A stretch of DNA of 64,000 bases. It comes from Phorcus lineatus. Lineage: Eukaryota; Mollusca; Gastropoda; Trochida; Trochidae. Under the pieces are notes generated by a model. That model made no database searches. It saw nothing but the letters and a program-made list of their open reading frames with translations, and had not been told where the DNA came from. Shown here piece after piece: positions 12,501 to 24,500 of this stretch (position 1 is its first letter; each line of letters starts with the position of its first letter). Position numbers and translations under genes: made by a program. The stretch covers positions 66,171,022-66,235,021 of the forward strand of contig OV121081.1 in assembly GCA_921293015.1 (NCBI GenBank), given 5' to 3'.

Positions 12501-15500
12501 ATGGCAGTTTAGAAACAATTGACAGAGAGATAATTCATTCATCTTTGTTTACAAGTTGATGATCCTACATGCTCGGCCTCTCAGAAAAAGATCAATGAGT
12601 TCCCAATCTAAGTGGTTGACATATTGTGGTAAATTGAAGGGCTGAATTTCAGAAATTCATGAAATGGCAAATATTAATATATTGCCGATTTTTCAGATCA
12701 ACAGTTTAGAAACAATTATTATAAAAGATACCAAATCTTTGTGGGACAAGTGACAATGAAGTTTTCATTGGAAGAAATTCTTAAGCTAAAAGATTTATAC
12801 ACATGAAACAAACCATGACTAAAATTGTTTCTAATTTCAGGAGCAACGAGCAAACCTTCCTCACTATCAGAGGTAAGTAATATTCTTCAGACTTTCTAGC
12901 TTCAGGCACATAACTTGTTAATCTGTTTGTGTTGGGTTTCAAACCACTAGAATTGATATCAAGCCGTTGATAGCTTTAAAAATTGCCAAGTGGCGCTAAA
13001 CAATAACCTTCTCACTGGACTTCATACAAATCATTCCCTCATTTCCCAACAGTTTTATAGTTGAATAGGACAATGTCTAGACCACAACTCATATGTCTGT
13101 CACTTCAAGTACTTATCACCTGTCAATTTCATTACTGTTAATAAATCTGAATTTAAAACATATAATATAGAAATACCAAATTTGGGTTCATGTTATGTCA
13201 GTGAAAGATAACGAACGGGTTCCCTATTTTCAGACAAGCCCGAGTATCATTGATGGAGGAGAAAAGAAATCAAATAAAAAAGGTGAGAAACAATCCACTT
13301 TGTTATTAGAGATAAAAATTAAAAAGGTAAGAAGAAACAAAGCGCTTTGACATTACAGATTATGATGGAAAGGTAAGGGCTTTGACATTACAGATTATGA
13401 TGGAAAGGTAAGGGCTTTGACCTTGCAGTTTATGATGGAAAGGTAAGGGCTTTGACATTACAGATTATGATGGAAAGGTAAGGGCTTTGACATTACAGAT
13501 TATGATGGAAAGGTAAGGGCTTTGACATTACAGATTATGATGGAAAGGTAAGGGCTTTGACCTTGCAGTTTATGATGGAAAGGTAAGGGCTTTGACATTA
13601 CAGATTATGATGGAAAGGTAAGGGCTTTGACATTACAGATTATGATGGAAAGGTAAGGGCTTTGACCTTGCAGTTTATGATGGAAAGGTAAGGGCTTTGA
13701 CATTACAGATTATGATGGAAAGGTAAGGGCTTTGACATTACAGATTATGATGGAAAGGTAAGGGCTTTGACCTTGCAGATTATGATGGAAAGGTAAGGGC
13801 TTTGACCTTGCAGTTTATGATGGAAAGGTAAGGGCTTTGACCTTGCAGATTATGATGGAAAGGTAAGGGCTTTGACCTTGCAGTTTATGATGGAAAGGTA
13901 AGGGCTTTGACATTACAGATTATGATGGAAAGGTAAGGGCTTTGACATTACAGATTATGATGGAAAGGTAAGGGCTTTGACCTTGCAGTTTATGATGGAA
14001 AGGTAAGGGCTTTGACATTACAGATTATGATGGAAAGGTAAGGGCTTTGGCATTACAGATTATGATGGAAAGGTAAGGGCTTTGACCTTGCAGATTATGA
14101 TGGAAAGGTAAGGGCTTTGACCTTGCAGTTTATGATGGAAAGGTAAGGGCTTTGACCTTGCAGATTATGATGGAAAGGTAAGGGCTTTGACCTTGCAGTT
14201 TATGATGGAAAGGTAAGGGCTTTGACATTACAGATTATGATGGAAAGGTAAGGGCTTTGACATTACAGATTATGATGGAAAGGTAAGGGCTTTGACCTTG
14301 CAGTTTATGATGGAAAGGTAAGGGCTTTGACATTACAGATTATGATGGAAAGGTAAGGGCTTTGACATTACAGATTATGATGGAAAGGTAAGGGCTTTGA
14401 CCTTGCAGTTTATAATGAAAGAGACTCTGCTTTAACATTTTTATGTTAAGGATGATGGTAATCAGAAAGAAAAAGCTTTTACTCTAGAGATCAAAGAAAC
14501 TGACTAGTGGAAGAGTAATTAGATAATCAACAAATAATACAAATGACTGGAGACACATGTTTAAAATCCAACGATTATGTGGGAACATTGTGGCACTACA
14601 GCTGTTACAGCAATTACATACCTCACACAGTATCACCACAGCAACATTTGAGAAACATTCAATTTGTCATGTGGATAATGCTTATTAATCTTATCTCTAA
14701 TCTAGTCAAGGGGAAGTGTTTTCTTCTTGATATCTCTGTGTCCATGTCTCGTTGTTCAGAATAAAAAATTTAAAGGGAAAGTGATGTTAACTCTTTGTCT
14801 GTTGTTGTGTTATGTTATTCTTTCACTAATTTTACAGACTAATAAAGATAGAATAGAAGTATGAAATCCATACACCAACAAATCAATGAGAAGACTAATC
14901 AGCCGTGTCAAGGCATTTCCTATTCAAAGTGCCAATTACTGCCTTTATTTCTTGTTGTTCTTTTTTACTGAATCTGAGCTTTTCCTTGTGAAATTGTAAA
15001 TATTCAAGCATCAAAACTAGCACACTCAGCTACAAGTTTCAAATGAATTGTAAAATAATAATACGTTAATGACAAACGTATAAAGAGGAGTGTACCCTTG
15101 AATTTCGTTTCCACAAAAAACAAATGATAGTACCCTCCTTTTGATGTTCTACCAGTTTGTAAAAACAATAATTTCTAAGTTGATTTTACTCTTTTCAGTC
15201 AGTTTTCTTACTGAAAAAGTATTTGAAATGCCTAAAAAATTCTTAAATCATTCACAAATGGAAAATCTTTGAATATCCTGCTAGTGATAGGCCTAGCTGA
15301 AATATTTAACATAATGGGCATAACACAGAATGTGATTAGTGAAGTGAACTGCAGTGGTCCAGCAGATACCGTGGATGACTTTAATACAGGCAGGAGTTCC
15401 CGCAATGAGAGAGGACCTGTATCTGTGTGATCTATACCTACGGCACCTGTTGCTGGGAGTCATCTGCATTCTGACCGACACGGCCTCATCAATCCTCTAT

Positions 15501-18500
15501 GGATTGAAGTGTCCTCACTTCTCATTGGTTTAAGCATCAATTGCCAGACTGCATCAGTTTTAATGGCCAGTGGCAGATCTGAGAGAGGGGGGTTGGGAGG
15601 TTCAGGGGGTCACCCCAGAGGATGAACAACACCTTTTCAAAAGGTGAACCCCCCTTTAAAAATTCCTGGATCAGCCACTGAATGGCTGTCTTTTCTATGA
15701 CAAAATCACCCTATGTTTTGAAACTCAAGTTTTACAGATTTGGCCAAATTTACTAAAACTAAAATCTTTACAATAGTCTGCAGTATAAATCAAATTTCAC
15801 AAATCTTGCAGCAAGATATCTACACCAGTCACTAGATCCTACTTCTACCTCAGTATTTCAATTAAGAACTTTCTTTATTTATGATGTAATAAAATATTGA
15901 CTGTGCTGACTGCCCATTATCTGACTATCCACCTATAAACAGAGACAGTGTACGTAAGCTGTGCACAGCTTGTGAATTGTGCTCTGTCTTATCACTGCCT
16001 GTGGGCCAGGAGCATCCCAGAGTGTGATTGGTTGATTTGAGGGCTGTCTCTTGCTGTATGAGTGGGGAGCCATTAGCTCCACTTCTCTGTCCGTCCCCCA
16101 TGAACAACTGTCCGTCCTTCCTCCTCTGTGGTTGATCCCAGGTCCGGGACAGCAGCATGCATGGTTCTTGTAACTTCTTTACTGGTTGGTCTTGTGACCA
16201 TGGCAACCGGCATTTATGGAAGAGGTAAACTTTGTGCAATATTTAAAGGTTCAAATCTGGATACATGGATTGTTTAGATATTGAACCTATGTTACAATGT
16301 TCATTTGATCTTCAAGCAGAAGAATATCATAGAGAATCTTGTTATTGCTATTATTTGTGATAATTTTAAACTGTCAGAGATTTAGATTTTGAAACAACAA
16401 TTCTACAGGAATTGAAATAACAAAACTATATTATAATGTGTAAGAAAATAAATGAGTAGGTATAAATGGCATTCCTTGACCAACGGAGACCAAAGGGTAT
16501 TTTTTCATCACCAATAACAATTTTGTTGTTATTGATAACAGAATGTTTTTAATTGGAATCATGATTTTTAAAAATTAAAGCAGAGCATTTTATTTGACAA
16601 AATTCACAAAATTTAACCTCTTGCATTGTTTTACTAATCACTGGATTTTTTGTTGTAATGTCACACATACATGAAAGTATCCTTTTTATCTTTTTCAAAA
16701 TGCAAAACCACCCAGTTGTAGTTGCCTCTTGAGAAATAAGTTGCCATCATCATACTAATTGTTATTTACCTCATTCACTCATCGTCAAATGTGGTGGCTG
16801 GTGGTGCTGATATAAGGCAGTCAATGCAGAACATCCTCCGAGCCACTGGTAGACCTCCCAACACCATCAAACAGGACCCATCCGGAGTAGTCAATCACAT
16901 CAGGTGTGAATGTGGCGATTCATACATCAGCGAAACGTCCTGGCCTCTCCCCTAAAGAATAAAGGAACATAAAACCTCAGTAACAAACAAGGTCTCAAAA
17001 TCAGCCATCTGTGACCATATCCAGGCCCACCCTCAACACAACATCCGTTGGAACAACATTGAAATCCTTGAAACCAGTCACTCAGAAGCAATGACTATTT
17101 TGAAATTTAACCTCGCCATGAACAGAGATCAAGGATATTACATCCCATCAGCCTACCATCACTTGATCAAGACCAATCAACGCTAATCCCTCTCAATCAA
17201 CTACCTCATTGTCCATCTGGCTTCCTATCTATTGGAAAAACATTTTGTACATCAACCCATTTTGTAAACATGCTTTAACATATATATATATATATGTCAC
17301 AGTGTTGTAACATTCAGTATCACTTGCTTCATAACATTGTTAGTATCTACACTGAAACGTCGCATCTCTTTGCAATAAAGAAGTTGTTCATCCATAAATT
17401 TCCTATTTCTTCATCATACCAACTTCTAAAATGCCACTCAAAGAAGATATGTGATAACTGCTCAAGTTATGACCCTCTGGTTCAAAACCTGGTGGGAACA
17501 CCAAATATTCTATGATCTTGGTCTCAAGCTGTGTTGTATTCCTGGCATTTCTACATTGCACTCAGTCCATCCAACTGTTCAAATTGTTAGCTGAGCATAA
17601 AAAGTATGATTCCTTACGGACAAAAAGAATCTGCACCGTGAGCTTGATCTGTAATGAATAAATTCAAGGTACAAGTATGCTAATATCATCATATAGTGAT
17701 AATTTTGTATGAAGTTTATCTTTTTCTTTCAGTGACAGAGCTGACAGTGTCTGCTGGGGACAGCAAGGTGATCACCCTCCCAGAAAACACGGTCACGCTC
17801 TCAGCTTTTGTTCTGCCCAAACCAAAGCCAGGTAAGACATGAATACACTCCTCAGTTGCTTGTGTTAACCTTCCACCTGCTGAATACTCTAGACTCATGC
17901 CAAACCATTCCTGAGTGACTTGTTCCAGGAATCATCAGGTCACAGTGCCACAATCAGGGTTGTTTGATTTACATGTGTCCTGGGATGTAGTTCAGTAGGT
18001 AGAGCATCTGCTCATTGCCTGGGAGGTTGGGTTTGATTCCTTGATGTGTCATACCAAAAGTTGTTGAGACATGTGGGTTCTTCTTCCTTTCTTGGAAATC
18101 ATCTTCAAAAGGAGAACAGAGCCTTTTTTTATAATGGCTAAAAATTATTTGCTAATGTTAAATGTACAGTACGTTGACAATATAAAAGTGTCAAAAATTG
18201 ATTTTGGAAAGATAAACAGTCAATGTGTCACATTTGCTTTTAAGTAAGAAACTATATTGGAAACTTGTTTAAACCAGACAGAAAGATGTATTTGAGTTGA
18301 TCGTGTTATAAATGTCACATGACTAGTAAACATGTAGAAAAAAGTCATGTGATTTTGTCTCCTGCACATTCTTAAGACTGTTATTAGATTCCATTGAAAA
18401 CTGACATTTGCCATATATATGGTAATTTGTGAAGAAAAAACAGAGTGAGAAGTTTTCAAGTCAACATTGTTACTTCCTTCAATGTTCTCAAGATCTGAAA

Positions 18501-21500
18501 TTGATGCTTTGTGTGTAACTGACATGACAAATTAAGATTATAGTTTGTAAGTTTGATGACTGGCTGATCCAATTTATTTTTTGAAAAATCTGTGAGCTAC
18601 TGAGCCGATGGTTTCATTTTATATCCCTAGTTTGACAAATGGAATTACTGAACAGATTGATTGAATCCACCTGACAGATGTAGGAGAAGTAAAATTGATT
18701 ATTTGTTTCAAGTAATGAATGTGCGTCACTTGTATTGAACAAGCAGGGTACGAGAGCTTGTATACTGCAGCACACTTAGACGTCAAGCTTATATACTGTC
18801 ACCTCATACTAGAGAGACTGAAGATAAGATATGATAAAACTGTCACATCCTACTAGAGAGACTGTAGATAAGATATGATAAAACTGTCACATCATACTAG
18901 AGAGACTGTAGATAAGATATGATAAAACTGTCACATCATACTAGAGAGACTGTAGATAAGATATGATAAAACTGTCACATCCTACTAGAGAGACTGTAGA
19001 TAAGATATAATAAAACTGTCACATCCTACTAGAGAGACTGTAGATAAGATATAATAAAACTGTCACATCCTACTAGAGAAACTGAAGATAAGATATGATA
19101 AAACTGTCACATCCTACTAGATAGACTGTAGATGAGATATGATAAAACTGTCACATCCTACTAGATAGACTGTAGATAAGATATGATAAAACTGTCACCT
19201 CATACTAGAGAGACTGAAGATAAGATATGATAAAACTGTCACACCCTACTAGAGAGACTGTAGATAAGATATGATAAAACTGTCACATCCTACTAGAGAG
19301 ACTGTAGATAAGATATGATAAGACTGTCACCTCATACTAGAGAGACTGTAGATAAGATAATATCATGATAAAACTGTCACACCCTACTAGAGAGACTGTA
19401 GATAAGATATGATAAAACTGTCACATCCTACTAGAGAGACTGTAGATAAGATATGATAAAACTGTCACATCCTACTAGAGAAACTGAAGATAAGATATGA
19501 TAAAACTGTCACATCCTAATAGAGAGACTGTAGATAAGATATGATAAAACTGTCACATCCTACTGGAGAGACTGTAGATAAGATATGATAAAACTGTCAC
19601 CTCATACTAGAGAGACTGAAGATAAGATATGATAAAACTGTCACACCCTACTAGAGAGACTGTAGATAAGATATGATAAAACTGTCACATCCTACTAGAG
19701 AGACTGTAGATAAGATATGATAAGACTGTCACCTCATACTAGAGAGACTGTAGATAAGATAATATCATGATAAAACTGTCACACCCTACTAGAGAGACTG
19801 TAGATAAGATATGATAAAACTGTCACATCCTACTAGAGAGACTGTAGATAAGATATGATAAAACTGTCACATCCTACTAGAGAAACTGAAGATAAGATAT
19901 GATAAAACTGTCACATCCTAATAGAGAGACTGTAGATAAGATATGATAAAACTGTCACATCCTACTAGAGAGACTGTAGATAAGGTATGATAAACTTTTC
20001 TTCCATAGAGCCTTTAGGATCATAAAACAACAATTGATATGGGAGTGAAAATGACTATTCACAGTATGATGATAATGAATTGGCGTGAAGACTCTGAGAG
20101 GAAAAGGGATGTTGAGATATCAAAATTAGAGATAAATTCAAATACCAAATCAAATTTAGAATTTCAGAAACTGACAGGGTGTTCGCTTGAATAACCTGAG
20201 ATTGTATACAGTGAGTTTATAACCGCAATGTAACAAGGTTGTACTTAAGGAATCAAAAAAGATATTAACTGTTTTAGAAATAATTTCTGTTCTTACCCAA
20301 GCGGGAACAAATATGCTGGGTATTAAAGTTTTCATAAAGGTCATGGGAATTACAGTTTTTTTCTAAAAATAACTCGAAATCAGATCGGCTGACTGAACTA
20401 CTTTCTATTCCCTCTATCAGTGCATCTAGCAAACATTTGTTAACCCGACTTCAAAACAAACATTGTTTTTCATTTTGTATGGAATAACATGAAACGTCAA
20501 GTGTTTGTATGTGGTTTGTTTTACTATTTCGTTCATATAATATTTTCTTACTTGATATATGATCAATAAACCCATTTGGAATTGCTGGGACTATATTTGG
20601 TTACGCGAATGAAGACCCTTACGTAATCGTTGTTCGTCACGCTTTAATATAATGACCGAATTAGCTTCATCTCACCTTCACGAAAATATTCTTAAATATA
20701 ACTTTGTTAAGAAAAAGAGTAACCAACTCGAAGCTCGGAATTACGTTTTATCTGTCCCTCATGAATTATTGTTATAAAATCCTTGCTAAAGCTCGGAATT
20801 TAACACAATAATCCACTCGTGACAGATAAACCGTAATTCCTCGCATATTGTTGATTATTCTTATATTCTTTGTACTTATAATAATGATAATGATACTGTA
20901 AAACCTGGTGCTATACTTTGAAGGTTGATGTTGGAGCAGCTAATATTTGTAATTTTTAAATCATTTTTGAGGATTGGTCTTGGAGAAGGTAATAAAAAGG
21001 AATTAGCTAGCATTTATGACAGAATGTTAATACCTGCATACACTCTTAGGTTTTACATTTATTAGCACATGTAGTGATGGTATTGAAATGCTTTTGAGTG
21101 CAATATTAAAATCGCTATAAACCTGTATCTTGTACCTCAATCTGAAGCTGGTACTGGTTCATCTATAACAGTAACCTTCAAATGAAACTATAAGTAAAAG
21201 TTATTGTGTGTGGAGAGATAGCCTGCTGTGATGTTGCTAGCCCACTTGAGTGTGAAGATTGAAACACAAGCTGGATCAATGGTATCTGTTTGCTTGTGGC
21301 AACAGGTGGTTCAGACCCAGTTAGAATAACATGAAATTCTGATGCATCCTCCAACAATCTTGACAATGTCATAAGTTTCATGTCATAGACAGTTTCCTAC
21401 GCTCCTCATAAAACACCTGCAGAAATTACAAAGAAATAGAAAAAGTTAAACGTGTTAGTACAGTAAGGTAATTTTCAATATTGAAATTTTTTCAATTCTT

Positions 21501-24500
21501 TGATTAAAAGTTTGAAAGCGCGAAATAGGTAATTATATCATAAAGAATCTAATTGATCTTTGTTTTCTTGTTATCCTGTGTTTTGAATTGGTTGTATATA
21601 ATTGTGACCTCTTTACGAATATTGTATTTGAGGTTATAGGTCCCCTGAGCACTGACATATTATGTTTAATGATGCCATTTAAATACAAAATTCATTGTCA
21701 CTAATAGGTTTTGCATACCACCAAATGATATACAAAAGAAGCTGTGTATCTATAAGCGAGAGGTATACACATATCACTATCTAGAGTCTGACCCATGGAT
21801 GAGAGTAGGCTAGAAATAAAAATGAAATATTTTATCAGTAAAAAAATAGGTTAGGTTTTTGGAAGGGGTAATTGGGATGGTAGTCGCGGATTTTGGTCAT
21901 TTTTTCTAGAGCCTTGAAAGCCTTTATACTGCCTTGATCTGTAAGCTGTTCAGCAATATCATACAAACAAACTCTAAATGCTGGATACACTAGGCAATGT
22001 CAACAACTTACAAATGGTGAAGTAAATGGCTGGTAAATAAAGGATGATTAGGCAGTGTTGTAGAGGGCAATGTTTTGTCATAGATTCTATTGGCTTTTTG
22101 AAGCGAATGATAGGCTGGAAAATTGAAAGTTGTATCTGAATGTAATGCTAACAATGGATATAGTTTAGATAAACAGCTGTTACATTTGCATTGAACATTA
22201 GTGTTGCAGCATTGCGCTAGGATAATCATTACAATCAGGGAAATATGTTACTGAGTAAACAAGTCTAGTTTTTCTATGTACATGTTTTGTTTGGGCAGAG
22301 TGAAGTAAATGGTTTTATTCAGGTAAAGGGGCAACAAGCCAATCAAACATGTACAAAGCACAATAAGGTACAGCTGTGTTATGTTGCCGTGCAGTGCTGA
22401 ACACATTCCATGTCAATAATTACATAACAAGCATCCTTTTTAGATACTTTTTCTTTGCAAAAGATAAACATAATTTGCCAAATGAATACAGATGTTTCAG
22501 CATTTATTATTTCACTGTTTCCTCTTGCAACATCAGTTCTTACTGCGGTAAAATATGTAGAATATCATCGAAGTGTCTTTTGATAATAAATATATATACG
22601 CACAAGTTGATCAGAGTTACAAATATCCCTGACTTTTCATTGTTGTGATATCAATAAGAAAGATATCGCTTTTATATATCACGTTGTCTCACATGAGCAA
22701 TTTTTTATTTTGCAAGCCATTTATTCATGATGATTCCAATCTACACTTATAATGCCCCTGGTCTTCCATATATATGTGTGTTTTGCATGTGTCTGTCTGT
22801 CAGTTTAAAATTGTTAACGGGTCATTTGGTATGAATGTTACCTGAAATAAAGACGTTGCAGGGTATTTTCAGAATAACATGAATACTTGAGTTTTTAGCT
22901 CATCTGGCCTGAAAGGCCCAATGGGCATATGATGTGCCATGGCGTCTGGCTTCCATCTGTCCGTTCATTTGTCCGTAAACTTTTTTGGCTTTCTTCTCCA
23001 GAACCATTGAGTCATCTTATGTACAGACTCCTTGAATAATGAGATTTTTGTAATGGAGATTCTAATTCATATATCTGGTGACACAGTGACCCCTGATTAG
23101 TGTCACTGATGCCATGCCCTTCTTTAGAAGCAAAAGGACTAGAAAGCTAAAACCTTGTGTATCGACTTCTAAGCTGGTTGCGATTCTGATTTATAGATTT
23201 GGTGACCTGGTGGCAGTGACCCCCAATAAGGAGCCTTGCCCAATGAAATCTATTTTCATCTTAATTTTCAGGTGCTAAAGACCTAGATAAATTGAAATCT
23301 TGTGTACAGACTCCTTAGCTAATGGGGATTCTGAATTATAGATTTGGTGACCCTGTGACCTCTAATTTGGGCCATGGGGACAGGGCCCTTGAAACTTATT
23401 TCATCTTTTTCTTCAAAGCATACTGCCAAGAACACTAAAATCTTTTTGATACTGTGGCACCCAAATGGTGACCCTGTAACCATTTGTAAATGAATTATCC
23501 ATAGCTTGATGAGGTACAGAGCCATGTAATTATAATGATGTGGAAATAAAGAGTCAAACAATTAATAAGCAACCTGGTCTGTACCCAGTACTGTTAACGC
23601 TGTAGATTGTACGGTGTATGAGTTGGCTAAATTAACGACACCCCTGCGGTGATACACACCGTCAAGCCCCTACTAGTGTGCATAATGTCTTGTTTCATAG
23701 TTCTGCATGTTGGAGTTTGGTAGGTTGAATTAGACTCCTAGAGGGATGTGGTGGTCAGTTTGGAAGAAAAGTGGCAGAAGAGTGTTGGTTGTTACAATTA
23801 TATGACACTGCACTGTATTTAGGTACAGTAGAACAATGCTTTGGTTCCAGCTGTGCTACAAGGTTTCACAAAGTTGCATAGCCCAGTGCTGCAGCCAAAC
23901 TGCGTAATTGCGGGAATCCCGCTAAATGAACTTACCTTGATGCTTTATTAATAAACGTATGCGCCACTATTGGCGCAAATTTATCATTTACTACGCATTT
24001 TTTTATATCATAAATTCAATTGAAACGAAGTCGACAATATCTGATTACAAAATCGACCAAACGATCGTATAATCTAAGCCGGAAATAAAGTTTCGTAAAC
24101 TCCGTATTGTGCTAATACATGTATTTGCATTGAAAACCATTACTATGTACGATGTACGGAGCCTGTTCGTTGTGAGGAGCTTCCAGGTCATAATGTTACA
24201 CGGAGTTTGTCATAGTTTCAGATTCAATTATTCAATGCAACGTGTCAAAAAGAATGATAACAGATTATTTTGGTAATCAAAACAAGAAAATAATTCTTGA
24301 AAGTCAAACAAATAAACAGATGAAGTAACAGAAAAGGATGATGCAACTGTTGAGGTGCATACCGAAAGGATTGTTATTGATGAAAATCGCGAAGCTGTCC
24401 AAGCAGACGAAACGGAAACTGCAGAGCAATGTGACCGTCAAGTGGCCAAAACTAAATTTATTCACAAGTATTTGTAATTTTCTACGCTTGTTTAAGTGTT

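Noticed and set aside
13340-14426. CRISPR-like array
   Set aside because: Units are contiguous without unique spacers and the DNA is eukaryotic; these are minisatellites. The same applies to the other arrays.
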